64,000 bases of DNA from Phytoseiulus persimilis (GCA_037576195.1 CM075104.1:3850775-3914774), one strand, 5' to 3'; counted from the stretch's first letter, positions 47,152 through 57,262 are shown. The notes: generated by a model not told the origin, from the sequence alone. A program made the numbers and translations.

Positions 47152-47273
47152 ATTCCGGAACCAGTCTGACCATACTATTCAAAAGCTGGAGGCGTGATTC
47201 CGGGGCCAATCTGACCATGCTTTTGGGGGTCTGGGAGGGTGATTCCGGGATCGATCTGACTCAACTTTTGAGG
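47152..47273 (-). repeat. 45-bp minisatellite, right block part 2
   Basis: Resumes after the SINE. Its outermost units (TTTTGGGGGTCTGGGAGGGT) mirror the first units of the left block at 44890-44940, which confirms the inverted symmetry of the composite. Confidence 0.75.
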
Positions 47274-47279
47274 GCTCAG

Positions 47280-47830
47280 AATATGATATTCTCTGGCTCG
47301 GGGCCTTCCACCATCAAATATTCTGGAGCGTATGCATGAAATTCGATGAATTCAGGGTGACCAACGACAGTTTTTCAGTTTTTTAACCTTGACCCCCCAA
47401 ATATTTTTTGGATCTGTTCATCGCATTGTGCTCGCACCAAAGGGGAGCATAATATGACAGAAACTAGAAAGTGGTCAACCTCCAGGAAGTTGGTTGGAAA
47501 CATTCACTTTGAAGATGGTCATTTTGAAGGTATTCAAATTGATCGTGGAAAAGCTCTGAAGGACGCATCGGAAAGCTGAATTCACGAGCTTTCCGAAACC
47601 CACTTCATGAGCTCTGAACTTTCTCAGATAACGGAGATATGAGCATTTCAAGTTTCCAAATCTCGCTCGGTTTTCATCGGTCCAGAAGATGTTTGATGCT
47701 ATAAAGAAAAAAACAAGGCAGCTTGGAGCCCGCCGACAGGACAGAAAGTGTTCTCTTGGGATGGTATATCCGACACAATATATCTCATTCGAATTCCCGA
47801 GCCGAGGCCAGAAGTGCCGAGACCCTTTCA
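47280..47830 (-). repeat. Right outer arm of the foldback composite
   Basis: Reverse complement of 44311-44880. Both arms keep an open frame of ~100 residues (ending FSTINL..FKMT.F.VNVS..LPGG), which reflects DNA similarity and is not by itself evidence of a gene. A second, divergent copy of the terminal motif (GAGGGTCTCTGCACTTCTTC on the minus strand) follows at about 47858-47878. Confidence 0.7.
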
Positions 47831-47896
47831 TTCGAAACTTCGACCAGACGCCAAAAGTGTCGAAGAAGTGCAGAGACCCTCCGTCTTAGCGGCGTT

Positions 47897-48928
47897 TAGA
47901 CCTGTTCTCCGTTATAACTCATAACGGAAAATAGTATATCCGTTACAACGGGAAATGAATTTCCGTTATGACGGAAAATCAATTGTCGTTATAACGGTGG
48001 ATCAATTAGGGGAAAATGGATGGAAGACTTGCTATTTGTCCATACTCTGCAGTACTTCTCAAGAACCAGCACCAGGGGTACCAAGAGACGAGGAAGCATG
48101 GCCATCTCGCGCAGCTGGGGGGTGTTTGGATCCGGAGAGCGAATATTTGTTCCCGGTCGCTGGGAAACGAAGAATACTCGGAAATTTTGGGCAAGAAGCT
48201 TCGTGTGGTCCTTTTCACGCTCCGAGCGAGACGCTTCGCTCGACCTCACTGCCGCTACGAGCCCGACGCGTAGCTGAATTCCTCAGACACTTCAAGCAAG
48301 ACGCGAGCCGATTCACCCAATCCCTTTGAGGCTGCAAGTTACATTATCGTGAAGAGCCTCGCCCGACTTTTCTGACGCTTCAAGCTTGACGCGTTTCAGA
48401 ATCTCTGTGACGCTTCGAGTAAGACTTTCCGCTCGATCTCTACGACGCTTCGACAAAGATGATTCGCTCGATCTCGTCATGGTGGACGATTCGTGATCCG
48501 TTCACTCCCTTCGACAATATGAGGTGGATCCAATTGAAACTTACATGAATATGTTCAGTCAAACATCTCTGTGATGTCAACATACACATGTGTTCCAGTA
48601 TAGACTACCTCTTCATATTTTCGTAATTCTGCAAATTTTACACTCTCGTTCTCGATTGTGAGGTTATTGTGGGGTTCTAGAGTTCTGGTCCCATAGCGTC
48701 AGCAAATGCATCACAAATACGAGCATGATCGTGAGCGCGTACCGTAAGACCTCATCGAATAACAAGCTATTCGTGGTCTCTTGTCTCCTGGTACTCCTTG
48801 GGCTGGTCCTCGAGAAGTAGTGCAAAGTCTGGACAGATAGGAAGTCTTCCATGTATTTTCCCGAATCGGTTTTCCGTTATAACGGGAATTCATTTTTCCG
48901 TTTTGCGTTATAACGGAATATAGGTCTA
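47897..48928. mobile_element. Non-autonomous hAT element with perfect 8-bp target duplication
   Basis: The ends TAGACCTGTTCTCCGTTATA (left) and TAGACCTATATTCCGTTATA (right, inwards) are inverted repeats, and GCGGCGTT occurs at 47889-47896 and 48929-48936. An 8-bp duplication and a TAG-type start indicate the hAT superfamily. Subterminal regions carry repeated near-palindromes of the CCGTTATAACGG type on both sides, probably transposase binding sites. Inverted similarity continues inwards for about 180 bases (for example GGAAGACTTGCTATTTGTCC versus its mirror at 48822-48841). The centre (48180-48480) has degenerate GACGCTTC repeats and no transposase. Confidence 0.85.
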
Positions 48929-48936
48929 GCGGCGTT

Positions 48937-51841
48937 GATGGCTACCTCCAACGTACACTTGAGGGAACAGCTCCGGCAGGATTCAAAAAGTACCGTCAAT
49001 TTACCACTTGGCACTCCTTTCAAGAAGACGATGATTCGCCTCCTTATTCGTTACGGGGATCTGCATTCGTGACTTTCAGGCATCCATTCCCCCCAGTATA
49101 AACACGATCCCTACATCTATTCTTCTGTTCGAAACGTCAGAATGGCATCCTTCCATTCGGAGACATTCTGTCGCATATGTGAATGAATCGTTCCCCTTGA
49201 ATTGGTTTTTCCTTCCGCTGCTTCCAATGCCTTCCCTGCGGAAGCTGCGACGATCACGGTCTCCAACAAGACGTTTCAATTGCAACCGATTACCAACGAT
49301 TCTCAAGCTGATCACGCATGAAAAGCTTCACAAGCAGTGCTTTTCACCGAACCAACAGGAAACTTTAAGTTTACTTTAGAAGGCCGAGAAGTTGCAATCG
49401 CGTCACCTGCCAGTGAGCTCCATGCGAGACAGCCGGCACGTCTGGTCGTGAGAGGAGAGCTTCCTCACTCTGAGAAGTGGTGATTCATGTTTCGCCTGAA
49501 TGAAGCGTTATTGCATTCAGCCAATGAGCGTATCTGTTCTGAATCTGAATCAGTCCTATCTCAATCGATTCGTATAGCATCTCATTTCTTCGAAACACTT
49601 TTACAGCTCCCCGTTCATGGCTCATCGCGTCTGCATGATACGACGCCACCGAGAACAGCTCGATGAGTAGATCATCAGGCGGAACCGAGAATCCCGGACG
49701 CATGGCGCAAAGGCACTGCGCCCAAACGGGTCGCGACGAGATGTCATCGGCCCGGTTCGCCCGAATCGATCACTGGTCATCAGAAGGTGGCGGCGGAAGT
49801 CATCGGTGGTTCAATCATCCGGTTATGTACCCGACTTACTTGAGGATTACGCGATTGCCAGGGCTCAATACAACTATTTCCGACTCGAGGCACAATGCAC
49901 TGCCCTGCGGAGAAAACGCCGCGCTTTCCTGCTAGCTCAATGCATTGTATTCTTTAGCTGTGAGGAATACCTGAACATACTCCTCGACGGTTTCCTCCTT
50001 GCGCAATCATGCGAAGCGAGGGTCAGCGCCGAAGGAGACGGTCCAGCGGCGTTGCCCAACTTAGCGACCTGAATCCCCGTGCTCAGTAGCACATCCTGAC
50101 GGAGTCTAGTGTGAGAAATCCGACTGATTGTTGTTCTGCGGGGCATTCGGAGGATCGTGATTCTCGACTGCACTCTCCTCGGACCAGCGCCTCCACTAGC
50201 GAAATTCGTTGGACCGGAAAATTCCTTCACGACGTCCCGTTTCACCGGAAAAGCGGTGCGTGGAGCCTAATGGAGTGCTTCCGGCGGCAGGTCCCACAGA
50301 CGAATAGCTCGGTCGGCAGCCTGTTCCGTCTTAGGACAGCGGATTCCGTAACCGATTCAAGTCGTCGTTTCGGGATTCCGAGCACTGGTCGCAACTCTCG
50401 CGGGGGTCTCTGATCGTCTTGCTGAGAAAAGGGCTGAAGCTTCAATGTGACCCTCAGGCGGTACAAGCGCGAGTTTCTCTCCCGAAAATGCACGTGACGA
50501 TGAGCTGCCATCGACCACCGACTAGATTCAGAATGCATACGCAGAGGTGAGGTCCAAGAAGCTTGCGTTCATCGCTCGTTCAGAGGGGACGAGGCGAAAA
50601 ATTCTTGACGCGACGTCGACAACCCGAGAAGGAAGTCATTATTTGCCCCAAGCATTGAACAGTCCTGTTATTTCTGAAAGGAATTCTGGCTGCAGCGACG
50701 TTCTTCCTAGTTGTTTTCTCCACTCAGTGCACCACTTCACCGTGAGCTGATTACCGAGGAGGAAAGCACAGGCGCTTCGTTTGTTTCCGAGTTCGCCGTG
50801 CATAAAACCGAAACTGCAGCTCAACAAGACTCAGGGCACACGTCGCGAGTCGCGACTAGCCATTCAGACTGGAATTTCCACCCGTCATCAAACATATTTC
50901 GTTTGTTCAGCCCTTCGCTGCTCCGAATTTCCGAGCTCATACGAGCTAACAACTGACCGAAATACTGCGCGCTTCCTGGCTATCTTCACCGTATTCGCGC
51001 CTCGAGAAATCAGGCCCCGTCCCCCTGACTCAGCCATTGGCTGTTGAAGCTCTTTGCCAATAGCGACAATGTGCTCTGTCACTTCACGGCCTCTCTTTCC
51101 CACTTTGTCCTTCGCGGTTGAAACGAATACGATTCGAAATCGTATTTGAAATCTCCGTACCCATCCATCTAACAATGTATTGGAGAGCAATCGAGTCGAT
51201 CTGGCCCGTTTTTAGGGGGAGTGTGTTGACACATTTTCGAGAAGTTCGGAATGAACGATCCGTTCGTCCAGCCATTTTCTTTGTGGAAACAATCAGGACG
51301 CTCGGGTGTGGTCACTGAAGCGTGCAACTGCAGCCACTGGAGATCCCATACTGTTTTTCCCCTGCTGATTGCAAAAAAACGTGGGAAGTCACAGGACGCC
51401 GCAGGGCTCAATATCTGCGGCCCTGTTGGCCGCTAGATCAGTAGACTGGCCGCCGCTGATCCAGAGCAACATACTGTTTGAACGCGTTGCAAGGCTCCTC
51501 CTGTGCAGCATTCTGCTCTGGTTCATCGGAAGAGATGTAGCAGGCGACCGGGTCCTCTGCTTCCAATTAGACTCCCCGAAAACCAGATATTCGTATCCAC
51601 CGAATAGACAGCGTGGAACAAGAGACTGGTGAATTCCGCTCGTGGTCATGGCTGAGAAGTGTGAGAGGCACGCATGTGACCGACATTGCGTCCACGGTGC
51701 CACACTGACAGCCCTGTTTTATGCAACTACGAATCACTTTGTCAAGCTTCAGAGTCGAAAACTTTCGATCATACCGCAGTTTAATTATGTCTGCTCTGCA
51801 ACCTTTTTTTTGCTCTGCAATCTACGGGCTCTCGTAGACGA
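48937..51841. other. Stretch without recognised genes
   Basis: Only short overlapping frames; no motif recognised. The right-hand end borders the older hAT copy. Confidence 0.4.
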
Positions 51842-51890
51842 ACAACCGTCAAGGCTTCGAGTTTGAAAACATGAAAATGTACGTTATAGC
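51842..51890 (+). mobile_element. Older hAT copy, left remnant (3' end of its transposase)
   Basis: CAACCGTCAAGGCTTCGAGT and the following bases to ACGTTATAGC match the transposase 3' end at 54502-54550 with one difference, then stop at the TIR of the younger element. Upstream of 51842 similarity ends, so the older copy is 5'-truncated or internally deleted. The last 8 bases, GTTATAGC (51883-51890), are the target duplication of the younger copy. Confidence 0.8.
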
Positions 51891-52411
51891 TAGGGCCAGA
51901 GACTTCATGCACTGAGATATGCAGTTAAAGTATGCTAATATGCACCAAAATATGCACAAAAAATATGAAGGCACGAACATTATAATGAGGGCGCAAAAAT
52001 CTGGATCTTCATTATTTTCATGATTCCACACTGAACCATGAGTTTGTCGCTTGAAATAGTATGATTATCGTGTTCTCCCGGGACGGGCTTGCTTCCGTTC
52101 CCTCTCGGGCTTGTTCAACGCCTATTCCATTTCAGTCGGGTATGAGGTGAAATTTGACGCTCTCGGATGATGTCTCGATTAGCCTGAGCTCTGATGTTCG
52201 AGCATTCTCGACCAGAGCTCAGAAATGTATGTGAGGAAACCTTGAGAACTGCCCAAAGCGACTCGCTGCATTGAATCATCGCGGCACATAGATGTCAGCG
52301 GATCATCTTGGATTTACAAGACGACGGAGAAGAAATTGTTCTGACAACAGGAACAGATTCGTTCTAGCACAGAATCCCCTTCGGGTTAACATCAGTCGTG
52401 TTTGTGCCATA

Positions 52412-53082
52412 CAGGGTGTGTCCTCTAAGCTGCAACATTTTCGTGGCCTTTCTGTTTTGGGCTGTATTTGGGTCAAATCTTATCCGATCTGGGAATTTCT
52501 TTTTTTGATCGAAAGCTCTTGAAGAGACGCATCTTTTCGTTCCTTCGCATTTTCAATCATCGGATCAGTGTTGAGTTTTCCAGAGCCTGTCGAAGTTTTC
52601 CTCAATTCAATCCATGGTCCCTAAAAGAACTAACCAGGAAATCGCCGATTCTCAACCGATTTCGGAAATCAAAAAACGGAAAGATTCCCCTCGATCCCAG
52701 CTCAGGAACGCGCGGATCGGTTGCGAACCGGAGAAACGGTATTCAATACGAGATACCCCAAAATTGAGCCTCCCGGACCCCCTGCCGACCCCTCCCGTAA
52801 AGAACTGCCTGTAACTTCTCAGGGAAGCCGATTTCGGAAATTTCACTGATGGCAAAAGTTTCTTATTTTGAGCCAAACTACCCGGAAACGAAGTCACCGA
52901 GTCAATCCGATAACTTTTTTTTTCCACCTCAAAAGTCACTGGGCGCTCATCTCATGGCCTTTTGAGGTGGAAAAAGAGCTTTCGATCAAAAAAAGAAAAT
53001 CCCAGATCGGATAGAATTTGACCGAAATACAGCCCAAAACAGAAAGGCCACGAAAATGTTGCAGCTCAGAGGACACACCCTG
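52412..53082. mobile_element. Tc1/mariner-type MITE with 109-bp TIRs
   Basis: 52412-52520 and 52974-53082 are inverted repeats of 109 bp with only a few differences, both starting CAGGGTGTGTCCTCT and both flanked by TA (52410-52411 and 53083-53084). The interior has no transposase; a 14-bp-stem hairpin (TTCCACCTCAAAAG and its mirror) lies at 52922-52972. TA duplication and the CAGGGTGT start indicate a Tc1/mariner-derived element. It sits in the 5' region of the hAT transposon, ending 15 bases before the transposase ATG. Confidence 0.85.
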
Positions 53083-53097
53083 TAGATCGTTTGAATT

Positions 53098-54566
53098 ATG
53101 CCTAGGAGGAAGTCGACCCCGGGGGAACTTGCAGAAGTTTTCGGATCCGACGTTTTCGAGTGCGATGAGGAATCGATTACGTGCATCGCGTGCTCGAAGA
53201 TGTTCGCGGACCCAAGAAAACTCACCTTTGAACAGCACATCGGCACAGCGAAGCACAAAGAGGCTCTGAAAAGGCGCGACGCTCTGTCAAGTAAGAAAAA
53301 AGATCTGACCAGGTCATCTCAAAGCTCGAAGAAGAGTCAGTATTCGGGAGAGCTCTGCAACGCCTTCCTCAAAGCTGATATCCCACTGGACAAGTTGCAA
53401 AACCCTCATCTTAAAAACTTTCTCGAAACGTGGACTAGCGAGCATGTTCCGGCTCCGACAACGCTTCGGGACGGCTATGCTCCTGGGATCTACCAGGAGA
53501 GCCTCGAAAACATCCGGCAAGTCTTACAGGACAAGCCCAAGCCCATATGGGTTTTAATTGATGGAACCACCGATTGTTGTGGCAGGTTCATAGCAAACGT
53601 GGTCCCCGGCGAGTTGGTCCCAGAGAGGTCCGGAAGGTGTTTCCTATTCGCCTGCAAACTCTCGAAGCAACGAACTCGACAACGATAGCCCAGCTATTCT
53701 GTGACACCTTGCAAAAACTGTGGCACGATAGGATGTGTTACGATCGCGTCTTACTCTTCGTGTCGGACGCTGCGTCGTACATAGTGAAGGCAGCGGAAAC
53801 TCTACAAAATATCTTCCCGAAGCTCTGCCATGTGACCTGTGTGGCCCACGGTCTGCACAGGATCGCGGAAGAAGTGAGACGTTGTTTCCCGGATGCTGAC
53901 ACTCTCATCTCAAATATGAAGAAGGTGTTCCCGATGGCTCCCCACCGACAGCAACTCTTCCATCGTGAGCTGGCTATACCTTTGCCGTCATCGCCCATAC
54001 TTACACGATGGGGCGAAGTTCTCTACTACGCAGAGAACTTCGAGGCGCTTCGAGGCTTCGTTGACGACTTGCTTGTTTCAGAGGACGCAGCATCGATCAG
54101 AGAATCAAAGGAAATATTCAGGAGACCCTTCTTAAAAGCGGAACTCTCAGTCATTCGCGCCAAGTTCAGAGCATTACCCCAGATTATCGCCAAAATAGAA
54201 AGTCGCTCACTGCCGCTGTCGGACGCTGTAGATTTGATCAACGATTTCCGAAATGATGTGCAGAGAACGAAAAGTACTCGACTCAAAAGTGTACGAGATA
54301 AATGTGCGAGAGTATTCGACAAGAACCAGGGCTTCCAGAAGTTGAGGATAATCTCGCGCTCTCTGCAGGGTATAACTCATGAAGAAACCGCAAGAGTCAT
54401 CGAGACATACAGTTGCGAGGAGCTCTCTCGATTCGAATTCGCCCCTTGCGTCCCCGTACAGGTCGAACGCACGTTCTCGAAGTACAAAGCTTTCTCGAGG
54501 GACAACCGTCAAGGCTTCGAGTTTGAAAACATGAAAATGAACGTTATAGCACTCTGCAATCAATGA
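53098..54566 (+). pseudogene. hAT transposase with N-terminal BED-like zinc finger (CGGBP1-like), frameshifted
   Basis: The first frame (53098-53688) opens MPRRKSTPGE and has a BED-type finger, C29-x2-C32-x14-H47-x5-H53, then a linker and a DUF659-like block, DGTTDCCGRFIANVV, at residues 155-169, whose Asp155 fits the first catalytic acid. The frame then shifts near 53640-53650. The second frame (to 54566) continues with RLQTLEATNS, SDAASYIVKA (second Asp), VTCVAHGLHRIAEEVR, then ILTRWGEVLYYAENFEALRG, and ends with the hAT dimerisation segment VERTFSKYKAFSRDNRQG. Combined length (about 490 residues) is normal for this family, so a single indel is the main lesion. Such proteins bind the element's ends and catalyse cut-and-paste transposition in the nucleus. 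The TGA at 54564-54566 is followed by the right subterminal repeats. Confidence 0.85.
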
Positions 54567-54763
54567 GGTTCACAATAAATTGTAATTTTTCGCGAAGAAA
54601 GCTGTATTCCTCTGAATCGATTCAATTCATCATGCAGTTTGCATGCTGCATATGCGCCATGCAACATGCATATCAAAAATGCAACATGCATATTGCACCA
54701 TGCTTTGAGCATACTGCATATGCACTATGCAAACTGCAGGAAGTCTCTGGCCCTAGTTATAAC

Positions 54764-55022
54764 ACCCTGCAATCAATGAGGTTCATAATAAATTGTAATT
54801 TTTCGCGAAGAAAGCTGTATTGCTCTGAATCGATTCAATTCATCATACAGCTTGCATGCTGCATATGCGCCATGCAATATGCATATCAAATATGCAACAT
54901 GGATATTGCACCATGCTTCGAGCATACTGCATATGCGCCATGCAATATGCATATCAAATATGCACCATGCTTCGAGCATACTGCATATGCACTATGCAAA
55001 CTGCATGAAGTCTCTGGCCCTA
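54764..55022 (+). mobile_element. Older hAT copy, right remnant
   Basis: Starts ACCCTGCAATCAATGAGGTT, continuing exactly the transposase 3' end interrupted at 51890, and ends with the family's right TIR at 55002-55022, a perfect inverted match to the left TIR of the younger copy. It is about 50 bases longer than the younger right end because a CATGCAATATGCATATCAAA-containing segment is tandemly duplicated (54870-54985). Confidence 0.8.
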
Positions 55023-55077
55023 ATCATGATCAAAATCACAGAATAGCCAGAATCATCATCACTGTTATGATTATATT

Positions 55078-55818
55078 TAAAGCTCCCATATGACCGGACA
55101 TGTCCTCTTCCATCCGCTTGTCCGGTTTTCTTGAGCAACCGAGGAAATGTCCGGTTTTCAGGCTCACAGATCGAGTGGCCAACCATGACTTTGAATGAAT
55201 TTTCCCATCGAAAAACCGATGGGTTTCGGGCAACAGAGCGCGAAATGATTCCGGGATTGTAAGGGGATGCGTGAAGAGCGGTTTTCCAGCAGCCGGAATA
55301 TCGATCCTCGCTCTTTATCTGCGGAGCGATGGAGGTAATGCCCTCTGGCGGCCTCGTCGATATGAAACCACCTGAGCCAGTGATTACACGCTGGGGTACA
55401 TTTCTGAGCACCGCATTCCACGTTCATGAAAATTTTGAGGAAATCAAATTGTTCGTCTCGAAGATAAAAGTAAAACCTGCGGACAGATCTCGCTGAAACC
55501 TCAAGTCGATGACCCGTTTCTTTTCCATGTACAAGAACCGGAATTTTTTCGGACAGGAGACATAGCTTGTCACGATCGAACACAAAGAGGCCCTTATCGA
55601 TACAGTTTATGCGGACCTACTCTTCGACGAATAAAAAGCCTGTGACGGTACCCAAGCTAGTCCGATAAAAGGGGTCATCATTCAATCCTCTAAAATACTC
55701 AATTTATCTAGAGGAAGTCCGTTTGCATGTCCGCCTCCTTGACCAGTTTCAGGCAAAATGTCCGCCGGACAAATGCCCGCTTTTCGCAAAAAAAATGTCC
55801 GGTCATATGGGAGCTCTA
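55078..55818 (-). mobile_element. Second, decayed hAT element
   Basis: Ends are TAAAGCTCCCATATGACCGG (left) and TAGAGCTCCCATATGACCGG (right, inwards); flanking 8-mers ATTATATT (55070-55077) and ATTATAAT (55819-55826) match at 7 of 8 positions. Ends and duplication fit hAT. The interior has additional GTCCGGTTTT-type words near both ends and a broken transposase on the minus strand. Confidence 0.75.
55164..55583 (-). pseudogene. Remnant of a hAT transposase (minus strand)
   Basis: One minus-strand frame contains FDFLKIFMN and the overlapping frame continues VPQRVITGSGGFIST. Together they match the hAT segment 'kIF......P..pvITRWGtwl.aa', in the same order as ISNMKKVFPMA...ILTRWGEVLYY in the neighbouring transposase. 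The conserved RWG is degraded and at least one frameshift is present. It is an internal-deletion derivative with no BED finger or dimerisation segment left. Confidence 0.5.
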
Positions 55819-55843
55819 ATTATAATCGTTATCATAATCACAA

Positions 55844-56143
55844 TCACAACCCCCGTGTGATTTCGCCGTGATCATGAGATTTATTCTGAAAACAGACTTC
55901 CGGGCTGATAGAAACGTAGCCGGGGATTTCGAGGTCGCTGAGCACGGCGCTCATGATGCGATTGACGCGATTCATGATGGTGATCTCGCCGTCGCCATGG
56001 GCCTTTTTTGGTGATCCAAGATTTCGGGAGCTGTTTACATGTAGTCGGTAGTTCTCGGGACAGCTGATCCCGATGCAGGTGTTAGTATTTATCGATCCAT
56101 CCATCCTGATGAGGAACTCGTTATCCCCTATCGGTTCGGATGT
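55844..56143 (-). other. Coding-like stretch, possible exon (unidentified)
   Basis: The minus-strand frame is open from 56143 to the TGA at 55844-55846 (about 100 codons). Its translation looks protein-like: PIGDNEFLIRMDGSINTNTC, then MNRVNRIMSAVLSDLEIPGY and VSISPEVCFQNKSHDHGEIT. Possible acceptor CCGATAG lies just upstream (near 56126-56132). I do not recognise the family. Part of the opposite strand is also open, and HGDGEIT/HDHGEIT suggests a small internal DNA repeat, so caution is needed. It borders the hAT insertion and an AATCAT-rich simple repeat. Confidence 0.25.
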
Positions 56144-56146
56144 TCA

Positions 56147-57200
56147 GATTTATGGAAGCAGCGATCTAGCATTGCGGAGCAGTACTCGTTGTTGGAAATT
56201 CGCATCGCATGCTCGAGTCGACTTTACCATGGTGCCGTAAGAAAATGGTCGTTGAACGTATGCTTCCGATGGCAGTGCCGCGTTGAAATCCCTGAGGGGG
56301 ACTGAAATGGGCTCGTTACGGAGCAGCCTAATGAGCTCATGCCGCTGACACCTCCATGGGCTCTTCGTCGAAGTTGCAGCAGTCGTCCTTGGCCGGGTGA
56401 GACACTAGATTTGTTTGGTTCCGTTCAACTTCATGACAGTATAGAGGAGTCGAACCAATCGAGGGAAGCATGCGCGTGCCCTCGGAACAAGTCTCATCTG
56501 AGCCTGTCTGCTAGAACCTAGAACCGCCGTCTTACGCTGCATATACGCTTGTTCGAGAAACTCCAACGACTCTGTCAGAAGAGTGTGCCGGGTTGGAACC
56601 GCGTCTGGGATCGAGTTTCCCTCTAATTTTCCAGGTTGCTCGAAATTCGAGCTGTATTTGCAAAGAGGGCAAGGGCGAATTGGATAACTTCGTGTATGGC
56701 TGCAGTCTACGTGATTGTAGTTCTCCATCATTATCACCTCAACTCGTGACCACTCACGCTGGGCGATCGCTGACAAGAAGTCTATTGTTCCGTTCAGGGA
56801 CAGCATTCGTTTGCGATTCCCGCATCTTCCCTGCGTCCAGATCGGCGAAAAAACGCTCCATGCTCCCACGCGGTCCCACGCGCATGATCAACAATCATCA
56901 GCATCGACAGCCAGGCCCTGCACAATGGTGCATTCCTACTTGTGATCAGGAAAGTCGGAGAAATTGGACCATAGTTCATTAATCACGTTGTGTGTGATGA
57001 ACGGTTTCCTTGTCAGGGAAGACGGATGACGACGCCGCAATCACAGTCATGAATTTTGCCTCCTAAACAAACTCCGCGTGAGGAAGGATAGATCGGGTCA
57101 AACTGACACCTGTATCGTGCTCAGCCCGAGAACCCCCGACCACGTTTCAACCGTCCCAAGAATCCTGTTTCAGAAAAACAACTCAAGAACACGGATACGA
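56147..57200. other. Stretch without recognised features
   Basis: Short frames on both strands, none recognised. Confidence 0.4.
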
Positions 57201-57201
57201 T

Positions 57202-57258
57202 TACGGCATGATTGTGATTACGGTTATTATGATTATAATCGTAATCATAATCATATTT
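57202..57258. repeat. AT-rich imperfect repeat of GATTA/TAATC words
   Basis: GATTGTGATTACGGTTATTA and following GATTATAATCGTAATCATAA form a self-complementary simple-sequence block, similar to the AATCAT-rich sequence flanking the hAT element at 55022-55077 and 55819-55848. Confidence 0.5.
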
Positions 57259-57262
57259 ACAG

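Larger units (their letters stand above)
44311..47830. mobile_element. Large foldback-like composite with minisatellite arms
   Basis: The outer arm sequence at 44311-44880 is repeated inverted at 47280-47830. Inside each lies a 45-bp tandem repeat, in one orientation on the left (44883-46415) and reversed on the right (46616-47273). The centre (46416-46615) carries a transposase-like fragment. This layout of inverted arms made of tandem repeats around a small core is that of Foldback/Galileo-type elements in Drosophila. Two later insertions are present: a LINE 3' end in the left repeat block and a SINE in the right one. The outer end reads AAAGGGTCTCGGCACTTCTGG inwards from 47830, sharing its first 13 bases with the element at 9361. 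No outer target duplication was found. Confidence 0.65.
51891..54755 (+). mobile_element. BED-finger hAT transposon, inserted in an older copy of itself
   Basis: Left end TAGGGCCAGAGACTTCATGC at 51891; right end is its inverted copy at 54735-54755 with one mismatch. Flanking 8-mers are GTTATAGC (51883-51890) and GTTATAAC (54756-54763), a 7/8 target duplication. Both flanks are transposase-3'-end sequence of the same family, so the element landed in an older relative. Subterminal regions are rich in TATGCA-type words. The 2.87-kb element carries a frameshifted transposase and a mariner-type MITE, so this copy is probably non-autonomous. Confidence 0.85.

Noticed and set aside
44883..47273. Direct repeats considered as a CRISPR-like array
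   Set aside because: Units are contiguous 45-bp tandem repeats without unique spacers and occur in mirror orientation in a eukaryotic foldback element.
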